Positions 17,845 to 27,444 of a stretch of DNA of 60,765 bases are shown piece by piece (the stretch's first letter is position 1; every line of letters starts with the position of its first letter). Made by a program: the position numbers and the translations under genes. The stretch lies in NCBI GenBank assembly GCA_003254885.1, contig QANT01002082.1, positions 1 through 60,765 on the forward strand. The letters run 5' to 3'. Origin of the DNA: Purshia tridentata. Taxonomy: Eukaryota > Streptophyta > Magnoliopsida > Rosales > Rosaceae. The notes under the pieces were generated by a model. It saw nothing but the letters and a program-made list of their open reading frames with translations, did no database searches and was not told where the DNA came from.

Positions 17845-19073
17845 CTCGTCCATGATGTGTTCGTATGGTGGAATCCACTTACCATAACAAATGTTGGATA
17901 GGACAGTCATCCACCACATGCTAACCAAGATTGATCCATCACTAATTGAAACTTCAATTAAAGTTACAAATCGGTTCTATATATTTTGGATATTACCCCC
18001 ATCTGCGTGAAATGACTGGGGCCCATCATGTACGTTGGAGGAAGTTTAGCTACTAGTTGTACTTTCTATCTCTAATTCATAGTTAAGGGGTTGTATGATC
18101 TGTCTCCATGATTTCCTTACTCTGATTCAGATCAGATTCAAGACAAAAAGGGCATGTGACATGTTGAATGAAGGAAATGCTAAGCTATTCTTGACTTATC
18201 CTCTCTGTGTTAACTCGATTTATTTTTGTTTTATCCTCAGGCAGAAAACAAATGGTTGTATTTCACCTTATTATTTTCTTCTTGAAATAAGATCTCTGAT
18301 TGCTCATTTTAGTCAAACCTGTTAGCAAATGTGGCTGTAATTGGTTTCCTTTGTCATCTGGGTTGGATACTTGAATAATAGTGTGTTTTTGATCGTCTGC
18401 ATATGGAATTGTACAGCGTAAATCTATCCGTTTGTATATTTGTTTGATTTTGCTAGTTTGCTTGGAGGGTTGGCATTATTAATTGGATAAAATTCATTAA
18501 AGTGTGATCCTAATTAAAATTCTGATAGTATCATATAACAATCAGTGTCAAAAAAAAATTGCCAATCGAAAAAAAAAAATATTGTTAGTGGGTATTTCTT
18601 TTTAACAGGACTGGCTCAGAAGCACACTTTTCTCATTTTAGGGTTCAGCGTCCTATATGAAACCTTGTAGCGAGATTGAACGGGGTCAACCAATAATCTT
18701 CTCTTTGCTTGGAGAGGAAGTGGATGGGTAACATGTGAATTTCTGTTGAGTATATTGTCTTGATTCCTTTTCTTTTCTCTTGAGAGAGAGAGAGAGACAG
18801 TAACAAAGGTTACATGCTGCACCTTTTTTTACCAGAAAACAATTGCTGCATCTTTCATTAACTATACCAAGCAAAATTGCACACGAATATAGCCACCAAA
18901 GCGTTTACAAAGTATATAACAAACAAATACTTATGACACAAGATATTACAAGAAAAACCAAATGAACCACTAACTTCTTTTTCCTTTCATATGAATTTGT
19001 TAAGTGTTGGTACAATTCAAAAATGCCTAAGCCTAGAAGCTCTCTCCTTTCATTCTTGCAGCTTATATCCATA
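17845..19073. other. Convergent intergenic region between MPK16 and the BPM gene
   Basis: The two genes point towards each other here, so the segment holds both 3' UTRs. There is a short GA run at 18783-18795. No other gene is supported. Confidence 0.5.
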
Positions 19074-21914
19074 TCAATACAACCTTGGCTTAACCCGCCT
19101 CCCATTCACATCACTGCCATCAAATAAGGTCCCTTTCCCGTATCCAGAAGCAACAAAAGAATGCTCACCAATCCTTGCAACATAATGCAGCAGCTCAGTG
19201 ATGACAGAAGGGCAGCTTTCCGTCAAGTACTTGTATCCATCAGTTTCAATCACAGCTGAAAAGAATTCGCCAGCTTCTTATCAATACATATTCATATTAA
19301 AAAGAAAAGCTTCTTATCAATATACAGTTATTAAGTTATTAAACGGGCAGCCACAAAGACAGTCAATCAGCATTGAACCTCTGATAAACTTTACCACCAT
19401 GAAATTGAAGAGTGAAAAACACATGCACAAGAGGATGAGGTCAACCAACAATATTTCCTTAATTCAAAACCAAAATAAGTTTGCTTCAATAATCTATTTA
19501 AAACTACCACTGAACCTGGTTTGTTCCAATCAACTGATTTTCATTTAAAAGTTAATGAAACAATGATTGTAAACTATAAATTAAAGTCCAAGAGGCTCCC
19601 AACTGATAAAGAAAGTTTTCATAGCTTGTATATTTAAGAGCTACTTATTCAACCTGTTTTGCTCCACACAACTGCTGAATGGCCCAAAAACAATTTCAAT
19701 CTTCTCTTTTTTTTCTTTTCTTTTTTAACCAAAACAGGTGAGTTTTCTCAATTTTCAAAAAATAGCTTTCTATAAACATTAACACAACTAGAGCATATCA
19801 GTACGAGAAAAAAAAAAAGCCTTGCCTCTTAAATTTTCAGGCACTGCGATGAATTTGAGACATACAGCTTTAAGTTGATAACAGTGGTGCTGCTCTGCCA
19901 AGGCTAATGTTGTTGCAACATTGTTTATGGCAACATTCTCACAAAGTTTAGCCTCACAGAGAGATCTGAGCCTCTCAAGGGCATATTGATCTGCTGCTGC
20001 CAGCAGATGTTGGGCCATATGTGTTGAGGCCCAATTTGAATTTAGCCCCACAAGCTCTTGCATGTCTGGCAGAGAATCCCAGTAGATGAAGTGAAGTAAC
20101 GCCTGCAAGCACCCAAAGGAAGAAGGAAGATGAGTTATTTCATGCAAGCTCACCCATTCCCTATTACTTCAATAACAGAATCAACTGAACTGTTGACAAC
20201 AGGAAGATGAGCTATTATCATGCAAGGTCACCCATTCCCTATTACTTCAATAACATAATCAACTGAACTGTTGACAACAGTTTCTTTACCCTAAAAGATG
20301 AATAACAGAAAAGGAACAGGGAATCGCCAATGCTAACTCTAAATATGTCCTCTCACAAAGTAAAAAAAGATTATGTAATAGAGCACAACAGAAGTAAAAA
20401 AAGATTATGTAATAGAGCACAACAGAAGTGAAAAAAGATTATGTAATAGAGCACAACAGAAGCCAATCTGGACATTTCTCAGTTTGCCCTGACAACAAGG
20501 TTAGTCTCTACAATACTATATTTGCCCCAGCTCTAGTTTCACCATCGTAAATGTAGCCATGGGATCCTCCATAGCAATGAAGTTCCCCAACTGCAGAGAC
20601 TTGCTCTATTGCATAATATCCACAACCTCATGTTTGGCATACAAAGAATACAACTATTTAACTCATCCAACAAAACTTTAAAAAAGTGTAACAGATTCTT
20701 TTACAGATAATCATTATTTTTGTCCCAGCATATTTTTTCTTTTTTTGATACCCAGAAATCCTCCCAGGTCCGCTTCGCAGACCTGGCCTCAAAACTGGGG
20801 CCTCCTGCCAAACCCTACAATCTTTAGGAGGTAGGAAACTCTAGAAAATAGCTAGGTAGGTACCTTGAGGGGAATAAAAACCCCAGACCACAAGGAGCAA
20901 ACCATGGGCCTGACGATTATTCTTGTCCAAGCATATTTAATTATCTAGTCATTACAGAGACACCAACATCATTTTGTCAACAAGCACACAATGAAATAAT
21001 TGATAGAAATGCACTGCCATTGACTACTTGAATAACATTTCAAACATCAACGAGCTATCATTCTGAAACAAAAATCTAGTTGCTACTAATCAAAACCACA
21101 TACACAAATTCACATTCGAAGGTTATAATTCTGTAAATTTGCTATCAGTGGCAGCAATTAAACAGACTCACTTTGATGGTCTAAATTTAAAGCTGCAAAT
21201 GTTAGTACCATATGACCAATTAAAAACAATTAATTATCTTGAACAAATTGAGAGTCTTGACTCAAAATCAAAACCTTAGAAAGAAAGCACCTTTATTTTA
21301 TCTTCTGTTCCTCAATTATTATTGTCATTTTAAAACGCAAAAGAGAATATTTAGCACTAAGCCTACCCACCAATCCATATATAAACAACAAAGTAAAGTC
21401 CTATAAAACAAGCTAAACAGCTTTATTCAGATGATGATAAAACTCAAACTATGTGTGTGATGTCCTAATTTGTGCTAAAAGCCTATGACATGAACACATT
21501 CAAACTCAGCGTTTACCACTGAGTCACCGACATCTAAGCTTCCACTCAAACAATTTCAAATATGTGGATAAGAGTAAATGTATATAGCATGTCAGTAATT
21601 GGTAAAACCATTTTTCCCCTATATTACTTCTTTAGTGAAAAATTAGTAATCTGTTATTTCCCTCCCCAAAGATTGACAATAATATACCCCACTAACCCAC
21701 AAAATAATGTAGGAAGAAAAGGATGGGTATATATAAACAATCAGAAATTAGTTCTCCTTCAGGAGAATCGAACTTCTGTTATCTTTCAGGATAAATTTAC
21801 AATCAGCAATTAGTTACTCATCCGTACGTGCATATATTAGGCATTTGATCAATGCTTACTACTATTTTTGTTTTTTTTCTTTGGGAGGGGGAGTGGGGGG
21901 GGGGGGGGGNGGGG

Positions 21915-21967
<53 letters not shown>

Positions 21968-23231
21968 CCTTAAATACGGGAACCTCAATGTCTTCAATCT
22001 TTATGCAATGAGTGCTTTTATCTTTCAAAGGACCAAAAAGTTGTGCCCTGAACACAGGCGAGCGTGCTGCGAGTACCAACTTGTGAGCAGCAAATACTTC
22101 ACCATCAACTTCAAAACTCACATCAGTCCCCCGTCCACTTTCCAAGAGCTTACCAAAATGTTGACCAATATTGGAAGGTGGTACTGCTATACTGTAGGTT
22201 TTAGGCCCCTCTGTATTTGTCTTAACAACACCAACACGACATTTAATTAGAAGGCAATCATCTTTAAGGTAGTCTGATGTCTCTAAAAGAGTTCTTTTGA
22301 AGAAGCGTTTATAACCCCTGCAGCAGCCAAAAGTTGAACCTATTCAGTTACGCTTTTCATCAACATTACAGGCAATAATTTTGTCTTGTATGGACCCTAA
22401 TGACAAGATAAACTACAATATATTTGCTTCACGAAACCAGGCCCCCAAAAACCTTTTTTTTTTCCTTGCTCCTCACTTAACAATGCTACTGAACTAGTGT
22501 TACAGACCACACAAGACAAGACAAGACAAGGCTTTTTGGTCCGCTTACTTCCTTTACATTTAAACAGATTTTTATCTGGAATTGCATTCAAAGCGCTTTA
22601 TGATTGTGGCGGACGTATAACTAAAATGATTAAACCAAAACAAAAACAAAACTTTAATTCCTATAACTATAAGTATACTTAATTAGCTCAACAAACCTAC
22701 GACATTGCATATCGAAGACAGACCATATCATCATTAACTAACAAACCCAACAATCATTTTCCCAAACCTGCAATTACACATCCAAATAGTAATCTTTAAC
22801 GCATACCACATGCTTCCGCGGTATTTAAGCGTATAGGGACCGCTTTCGAGCCTCCTAAGGAAATGGCTATGCACCTTGTGCCGCTGCCTCTCGCTCTGAT
22901 CCGCAAGCGTCAATTCGAACAGAGCTCTGACGTCGGTGCCCTCGCTCGCCAGCGCTATGAAAAGAGACACGTACGCAGCGTTCTCCTCGACGCTCTTGCC
23001 GTCCGGGTAGAAATATATAGCCCACGTGTAGCCGCCGACCACGAACGTATCGGACGCGATGTACTTTCCGATTCCCATGCCCTTGGCGAGCGAGAACCCA
23101 CTGATCTTAAGCTCGTGGCACCCATTGACGGTCTCGGTGCAAGACGTCGAGCACGTGACCGGCGGAGGCTGCGACACGTGACCGGTCGAGGTGGGTTTCA
23201 ATACTTCGTTGCAGAGATTAACTGTGCCCAT
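19074..23231 (-). CDS. BPM: BPM-type MATH and BTB/POZ domain protein
   Basis: Four exons on the minus strand join in frame to 410 residues: 23231-22807, 22317-21969, 20102-19826 and 19255-19074. The start is the ATG at 23231; an in-frame TAA lies just upstream. Residues about 25-150 form a MATH domain ([15 protein letters not shown] onward), residues about 185-300 a BTB/POZ domain ([20 protein letters not shown]), and the rest is the usual BACK-like tail, ending [10 protein letters not shown]. Plant BPM proteins use the BTB domain to bind CUL3 and the MATH domain to recruit targets such as HD-ZIP and ERF/DREB transcription factors for ubiquitination. Length fits the family's roughly 400 residues. 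Intron 3 has a GC donor (AGAG|GCAAGG) with a normal AG acceptor, needed to keep the frame. Intron 2 is 1.87 kb and full of repeats. Confidence 0.95.
20124..20277. repeat. 77-bp tandem duplication in BPM intron 2
   Basis: Two copies (20124-20200 and 20201-20277) share CACCCATTCCCTATTACTTC and TCAACTGAACTGTTGACAAC with few differences. They lie just inside the 3' end of the intron relative to the gene. Confidence 0.8.
20358..20459. repeat. Three tandem copies of a 34-bp unit in BPM intron 2
   Basis: Units at 20358, 20392 and 20426 contain GATTATGTAATAGAGCACAA and are almost identical; the third has one visible substitution. They are adjacent with no spacer, so this is a minisatellite. Confidence 0.85.
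20736..20915 (-). mobile_element. SINE-like retroposon in BPM intron 2
   Basis: A segment of about 180 bp with a distinctive composition is flanked by 23-bp direct repeats at 20713-20735 and 20916-20938, differing at two or three positions. On the plus strand its left side is T-rich (TTTCTTTTTTT), which reads as an A-rich tail on the minus strand. A short body, A-rich tail and long target duplications are the hallmarks of a SINE. I do not recognise the family and did not find clear A and B boxes. It has the same orientation as the host gene. Confidence 0.65.
21883..21963. repeat. Poly-G tract and GA microsatellite next to a BPM splice donor
   Basis: A G-rich run (about 21883-21917, with one N at 21910) passes directly into about 22 GA repeats. 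On the gene's sense strand this is a CT run followed by C. It starts about five bases after the GT donor at 21968-21967, so intron 2 opens with GTTTTCTCTCT. Confidence 0.9.
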
Positions 23232-23790
23232 CAACAATTAATGACCGAGGGAGCGAAAAGGATCGATTTTGATGTTCTGGGGTTGGTTTGGAGGGAAAAT
23301 TGTGAACGGGGTTCGATTGAATTAAGCGAGTCGAGACGTGTTGGGTTGCAGGTTGGATTGAGAATTAGGGTTCCGATTGAAGTAAATGAAGGGGGATGAT
23401 GGGGGTGTTGAATTCGGAATTGGGGGTTTTGGGGTTGAATTTGAGGGTCTGATATTTGGTATTATGGAATTGGGAGGGCTTGGAGGGAGAGATAATAATT
23501 GATTTTTGAGTGGTGGTGATGATGTGGGTTCGTGATCGGGTCGACTGGTGGTGAATGCTGTGCATTTACTTCCTTAAAAACTATATAAACTTATTTAAAA
23601 ACTATATTATATATGTGGTATTGAATACTTATTTAATTCATGATTCAGTATTTTAGTATAAATAAATTTAAAATGTTATTTATGCAATTATTAATTAGTA
23701 TAGTATTTTTTTAACAAAATTTGTCTCCAGCACTCATTATATTAACCTTATATCACATGAAACTTACAATATGATTTTGTTCTTTCAATG
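23232..23790 (-). other. Leader and promoter region of the BPM gene
   Basis: The first 300 bases upstream of the ATG are comparatively GC-rich and probably hold the 5' leader. Beyond about 23570 the sequence turns AT-rich. I see no clear TATA box. Confidence 0.35.
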
Positions 23791-25000
23791 TTTTTAAGAA
23801 ATGTAGTAGATAATATGTTAAATAAGCATATGGTAAAATTTCATTCAAAATTTCCACCATTTGATAGTAATTTCCATCATTTTTGTCCAAACCCTAGCGA
23901 AATTGAAATTTGGTCGAAATTTCCGTCGAAATCAAAATTACATTCCTTGACCATAACATACCTTTCTATATATTATGTAATTGAATAATTTGATAATTTG
24001 ATATAATATATTTCTATAATTTACAATTTTACATAAATATCCTTTATAGTTTATACTTTATACCCTAAGGGCCTAAAGCTCTAAATCCTATATAGTATAT
24101 AGTATATAAGTATATAGTAAGTATATCACTATTAGTCTAAAGTTTATAATTGTATAAGTAATAAGTATATACTATATACTATATACTAAAAAACATATTA
24201 CATTATGCAATAAAAAGTACAATCCCCAAACCCCAAAATACCCTAAACCTTAACCATTAATAAAACATATTACATTATTTTATTATTATATTATATAATA
24301 TAGTAATATACATATATAATAAAAATTTCAAACCCCAAACCAAACTCAAAATGAAAAAAAAAAACTCACTTTCGTGCTTGTGATTCGAACACAAGACCAA
24401 ATAAAAAAAAGCTTATGACTTATCCCCTAGACAACCAAATGATTATGAGTTACTTTCCAAAATATTATAGATATACGCTTCCTATTTAACTGATATTTTT
24501 ATTAAAAGTACTTACCGATTACAACCCTAAAAGCATAACATGTTTTCAATTTTTTTCTCAAGCCGCTGCAACCCTCTCTTCTATAAGTTCTCTCTCTCTT
24601 GCATCTCTCCCTCATCTGCAACTTCACTTCTTCTTTATCTACAGCCCTCTCTTCTTTGAGTTCTCTCGCTCTCTCTCTTTCTTTCTCTCTCTCTCGTATC
24701 TCTCCCTCATTTTCAACTTCACTTCTTCAATTTTCCTCTGCAACTCTCTCTCTCTCCATTTGACTCTCTCTCGCATTTTCTTTCTCAATCTGGCTCTTTC
24801 AGCCTCTCTCAGACTCTCGGTCAAGGCCCAGTTCGGACCAGATCCGACCGAGGGTGCCGGTCATATCGAGGTCCGGTCTATCGAAATTCCGGTCCCAGTA
24901 CAGTCTCCAAGTAGGGCCACTAAAGGGGTCCAATCTGACCTCCGATCTGTCCATTTCGGTTCGATCCGGCTCGGTCTCCCAGCCCTGGTGCAGAGTGGAT
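23790..25000. mobile_element. hAT-like non-autonomous element, left end unclear
   Basis: The segment has the same order of parts as 34931-36763: AT-rich sequence with CCCTAAGGGCCTAAAGCTCT (24064-24083), an AAACCCCAAA tract, a CT-rich block (24560-24800) and a GC-rich end. The right end, read on the minus strand, begins CAGGGCTGGGAGACCGAG (ending about 24987), resembling plant hAT termini. I could not find a matching left end or target duplication, so the extent is approximate and the element may be truncated. Confidence 0.45.
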
Positions 25001-25165
25001 ATTTACACAGCACTGAAAAAAATAAAAATGAATGCATTTATTAATACTTTTAGTACTAAAATAAAGAATAAAAAAGAAAAATATTACTTTATATGTTTTC
25101 ACTAATTTAGACTTAATTGAACATAACAACTCAATAATTATAAGATTTAAGACCCTTAGACTTTA

Positions 25166-25537
25166 GGAAAATGTTATGTGCCTTCTCTTTGTGCTTTCTC
25201 TCTTCTTTTGTTCATTTGACAATTTAATCTTACGATCGGAACCGTTCAATATCAAAATCATCATTTATAGATTAACTCTGTAAAAAATAATCAAATCAGA
25301 AATCGTTTAGTCATCTAACTATTATCAAATAAATAGATGGTTTTAGTAACAGTTAAATTCACCGTTAGTTATTTGACAATAGTTAAATGACTAAACGATT
25401 TCTGATTTGGTTAATTTTTTGCAGAGTTGATCTATAAATGATGATCTTGATATTGAATGGTTCCGATCGTAAGATTAAATTATCCAATGAACAAAAGAAG
25501 AGAGAAGGCACAAAAGAGAAGGCACATAGCATTCCCC
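25166..25537. mobile_element. Mutator-like MITE with 9-bp target duplication
   Basis: A 372-bp hairpin element. The left half begins GGAAAATGTTATGTGCCTTC and the right half, reverse complemented, begins GGGGAATGCTATGTGCCTTC; similarity continues for about 165 bp. The 9-bp repeat TAGACTTTA flanks it exactly (25157-25165 and 25538-25546). Nine-base duplications and long inverted repeats are typical of Mutator-like elements. There is no coding sequence. Confidence 0.82.
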
Positions 25538-25546
25538 TAGACTTTA

Positions 25547-26550
25547 TATTAGGTGTTTTAGATTATGACAACTTTTCCCTAGTCTTGATACAATAAGACA
25601 ATAATTGAATCACAATTTCAACGAGTGCATAAAAAAGGAGAAAAAATACAGAGAAATTTGATTGCACCTACATTTTTATCATAAATCTCAATTGGCCATT
25701 CGCTTCCAAAATCTAAAGAGAAGTCAAGCATTATTTTCTAAAAATTTTCTTTTATACTTTATGAGAGAGGGTCTTGTATTAAAAACTCACGACAATTATT
25801 GTTAATAAAATTAAAAAAAGCAATACCCTATCACTATTAGACTTACTAGTCTAGGCCTATAAAATAGGTCAGGTTAAACCCACTCTATGAAATAATGGCT
25901 CAATTCGTACTCTATTTTGGACCTTTTTAGCCTTAGGTAGGTTGAGAGTTGGGCTGAGCTTAGTGCAAATTGGCAAAGGCAAAGCCCGTCCCAAGGCCTT
26001 AAAAAACTTTTTGAGAAATACACATAGTTAGCACTTTTGTATGAGTGATTCACAGAAAATAGCACTTTTTTGAACATAAATGGTCCCAAATAACCCTTCC
26101 TTCATCCCTAATCCACCCCAATGGAATTTCATCAAACAATGACAGCACCAATGGGAACATGAGTTTCAAGGTTTGCATATTGATCTCTTTGTTTCTTGGT
26201 TGCATCCAATTTGAATTTGTATTTTTACTTCAATTCATTTCATCCGGAACAACTAAGAAGATTTGATATAATACTATATTTATTTTATTTTTGGACCATA
26301 ATTTATATCACTTATATGACCATCTATATAATATTTATACATTAAACACTAAATTAATCACATTATCACCGTAATTAAAAAAATAATAATAATAATGATA
26401 CCGTCGTTTTTTTGTTTTAGTGTTGTGTGACATAGTACAATGCGAAAGTACTAAACTCGACTTATAAGGCTATAACCATATAGTTGAGATTCAGTGTCCT
26501 GCTTCCCCAACCTCATATAGTGCACCCTCTCTTTCTCTCTCTCCCTCTCA
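25547..26550. other. Spacer upstream of guanylate kinase
   Basis: AT-rich, without a supported gene. The last 50 bases before 26551 are CT-rich and probably part of the leader of the kinase gene. Confidence 0.4.
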
Positions 26551-27444
26551 ATGTTTCGCAGATTTCTCACCACCTCTCTCTCTCGCACCAACCCTCCTCC
26601 TCTCCTTAACGCAAAACCACTCAACCCAAAATTCTTGAGAACCCGCAACTCTCTCATCCAAATCCGCCCCAAACTAAAACCCACTCTCCCATTGTCCTCA
26701 CCCTCCCGGTTCTTCTCCCAAATGGGTGATGCCCGACGACCCAGTTCGGTTCCCATACCCGCCATCGACAAAGCAGAACGCTCCGAGCTTCTTCGCGCTC
26801 TCGAGGCCTCTCTCGGCTCAGCCTTCAGCTCCGAGCCGCTCTGGCCCAACCCCACCCCTCTAATCATCGTTATTAGCGGTCCAAGCGGCGTAGGCAAGGA
26901 CGCTGTGATTAAGAAGCTGAAAGATTCCAACGAAAACCTGCATTTTGTGGTCACGGCGACGAGCCGGGCAATGCGGCCCGGCGAAGTTCATGGTAAAGAT
27001 TATTACTTTGTGAGCAAGGAAGAGTTTCTTACAATGGTTGAGAGGAATGAGCTGCTGGAGTATGCATTGGTGTATGGGGACTATAAGGGTATACCAAAAC
27101 AGCAAATTAGGGAGTATATGGGAAAAGGGTATGACATAGTTTTGAGAGTTGACATTCAGGGTGCTCAAACTTTGAGGAAGATTCTTGGGAATTCGGCTGT
27201 TTTCATTTTCTTGATGGCAGAGAGCGAGGCCAAGCTTGTGGAGAGGTTGATTGATAGGAAGACTGAGACTAAGGAGTCCCTTCTTGTGAGGATTTCGACC
27301 GCGAGGGAGGAGGTGAAGCACGTTAAGAATTTTGATTATGTTGTGGTGAACAAAGAGGGCATGTTGGACAATGCAGTTAAGTTGGTGGAGGCCATTATTG
27401 ACGCGGAGAAAGCTAAGGTCCAGCAGAGGAGGACTGTGATATAG
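26551..27444 (+). CDS. GK3: Guanylate kinase, mitochondrial/plastid type
   Basis: A single uninterrupted exon encodes 297 residues. The enzyme phosphorylates GMP (and dGMP) to GDP with ATP, feeding guanine nucleotide pools. The P-loop GPSGVGKD is at 110-117, followed by the GMP-binding region ([19 protein letters not shown]) and the lid and C-terminal helices ending [10 protein letters not shown]. The first hundred residues are not part of the catalytic core: they are rich in Arg, Ser and Pro with almost no acidic residues, fitting an organelle transit peptide. A second Met (M58, SQMGDARR) could start a shorter form. Relatives are Arabidopsis GK3 and rice VIRESCENT2, which act in organelles. 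The intronless structure is intact, with no frameshift. Confidence 0.94.
   Translation: MFRRFLTTSLSRTNPPPLLNAKPLNPKFLRTRNSLIQIRPKLKPTLPLSSPSRFFSQMGDARRPSSVPIPAIDKAERSELLRALEASLGSAFSSEPLWPNPTPLIIVISGPSGVGKDAVIKKLKDSNENLHFVVTATSRAMRPGEVHGKDYYFVSKEEFLTMVERNELLEYALVYGDYKGIPKQQIREYMGKGYDIVLRVDIQGAQTLRKILGNSAVFIFLMAESEAKLVERLIDRKTETKESLLVRISTAREEVKHVKNFDYVVVNKEGMLDNAVKLVEAIIDAEKAKVQQRRTVI

Noticed and set aside
20358..20459. Regular 34-bp repeats resembling a CRISPR array
   Set aside because: The units abut with no unique spacers, and the site is an intron of a plant gene. It is a minisatellite.
21760..21785. T-arm-like sequence (GTTCGATTC on the minus strand)
   Set aside because: Neighbouring sequence does not fold as a tRNA; it lies in AT-rich intron DNA.
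22863..23399. 178-codon plus-strand ORF
   Set aside because: It is the opposite strand of the MATH-domain exon, which has clear family similarity; the ORF is a by-product of its GC-rich codons.
24370..24470. tRNA-like box (TTCGAACAC on the plus strand, TTCGAATC on the minus strand)
   Set aside because: No cloverleaf, acceptor stem or anticodon arm can be built around it. It may be part of an old repeat.
24639..24824. Highly charged Arg/Glu-rich minus-strand ORF
   Set aside because: It is the translation of a CT/GA-rich low-complexity tract within a transposable element.
26451..27321. Two minus-strand ORFs of 167 and 153 codons
   Set aside because: They overlap the intact guanylate kinase exon and show no protein family features.
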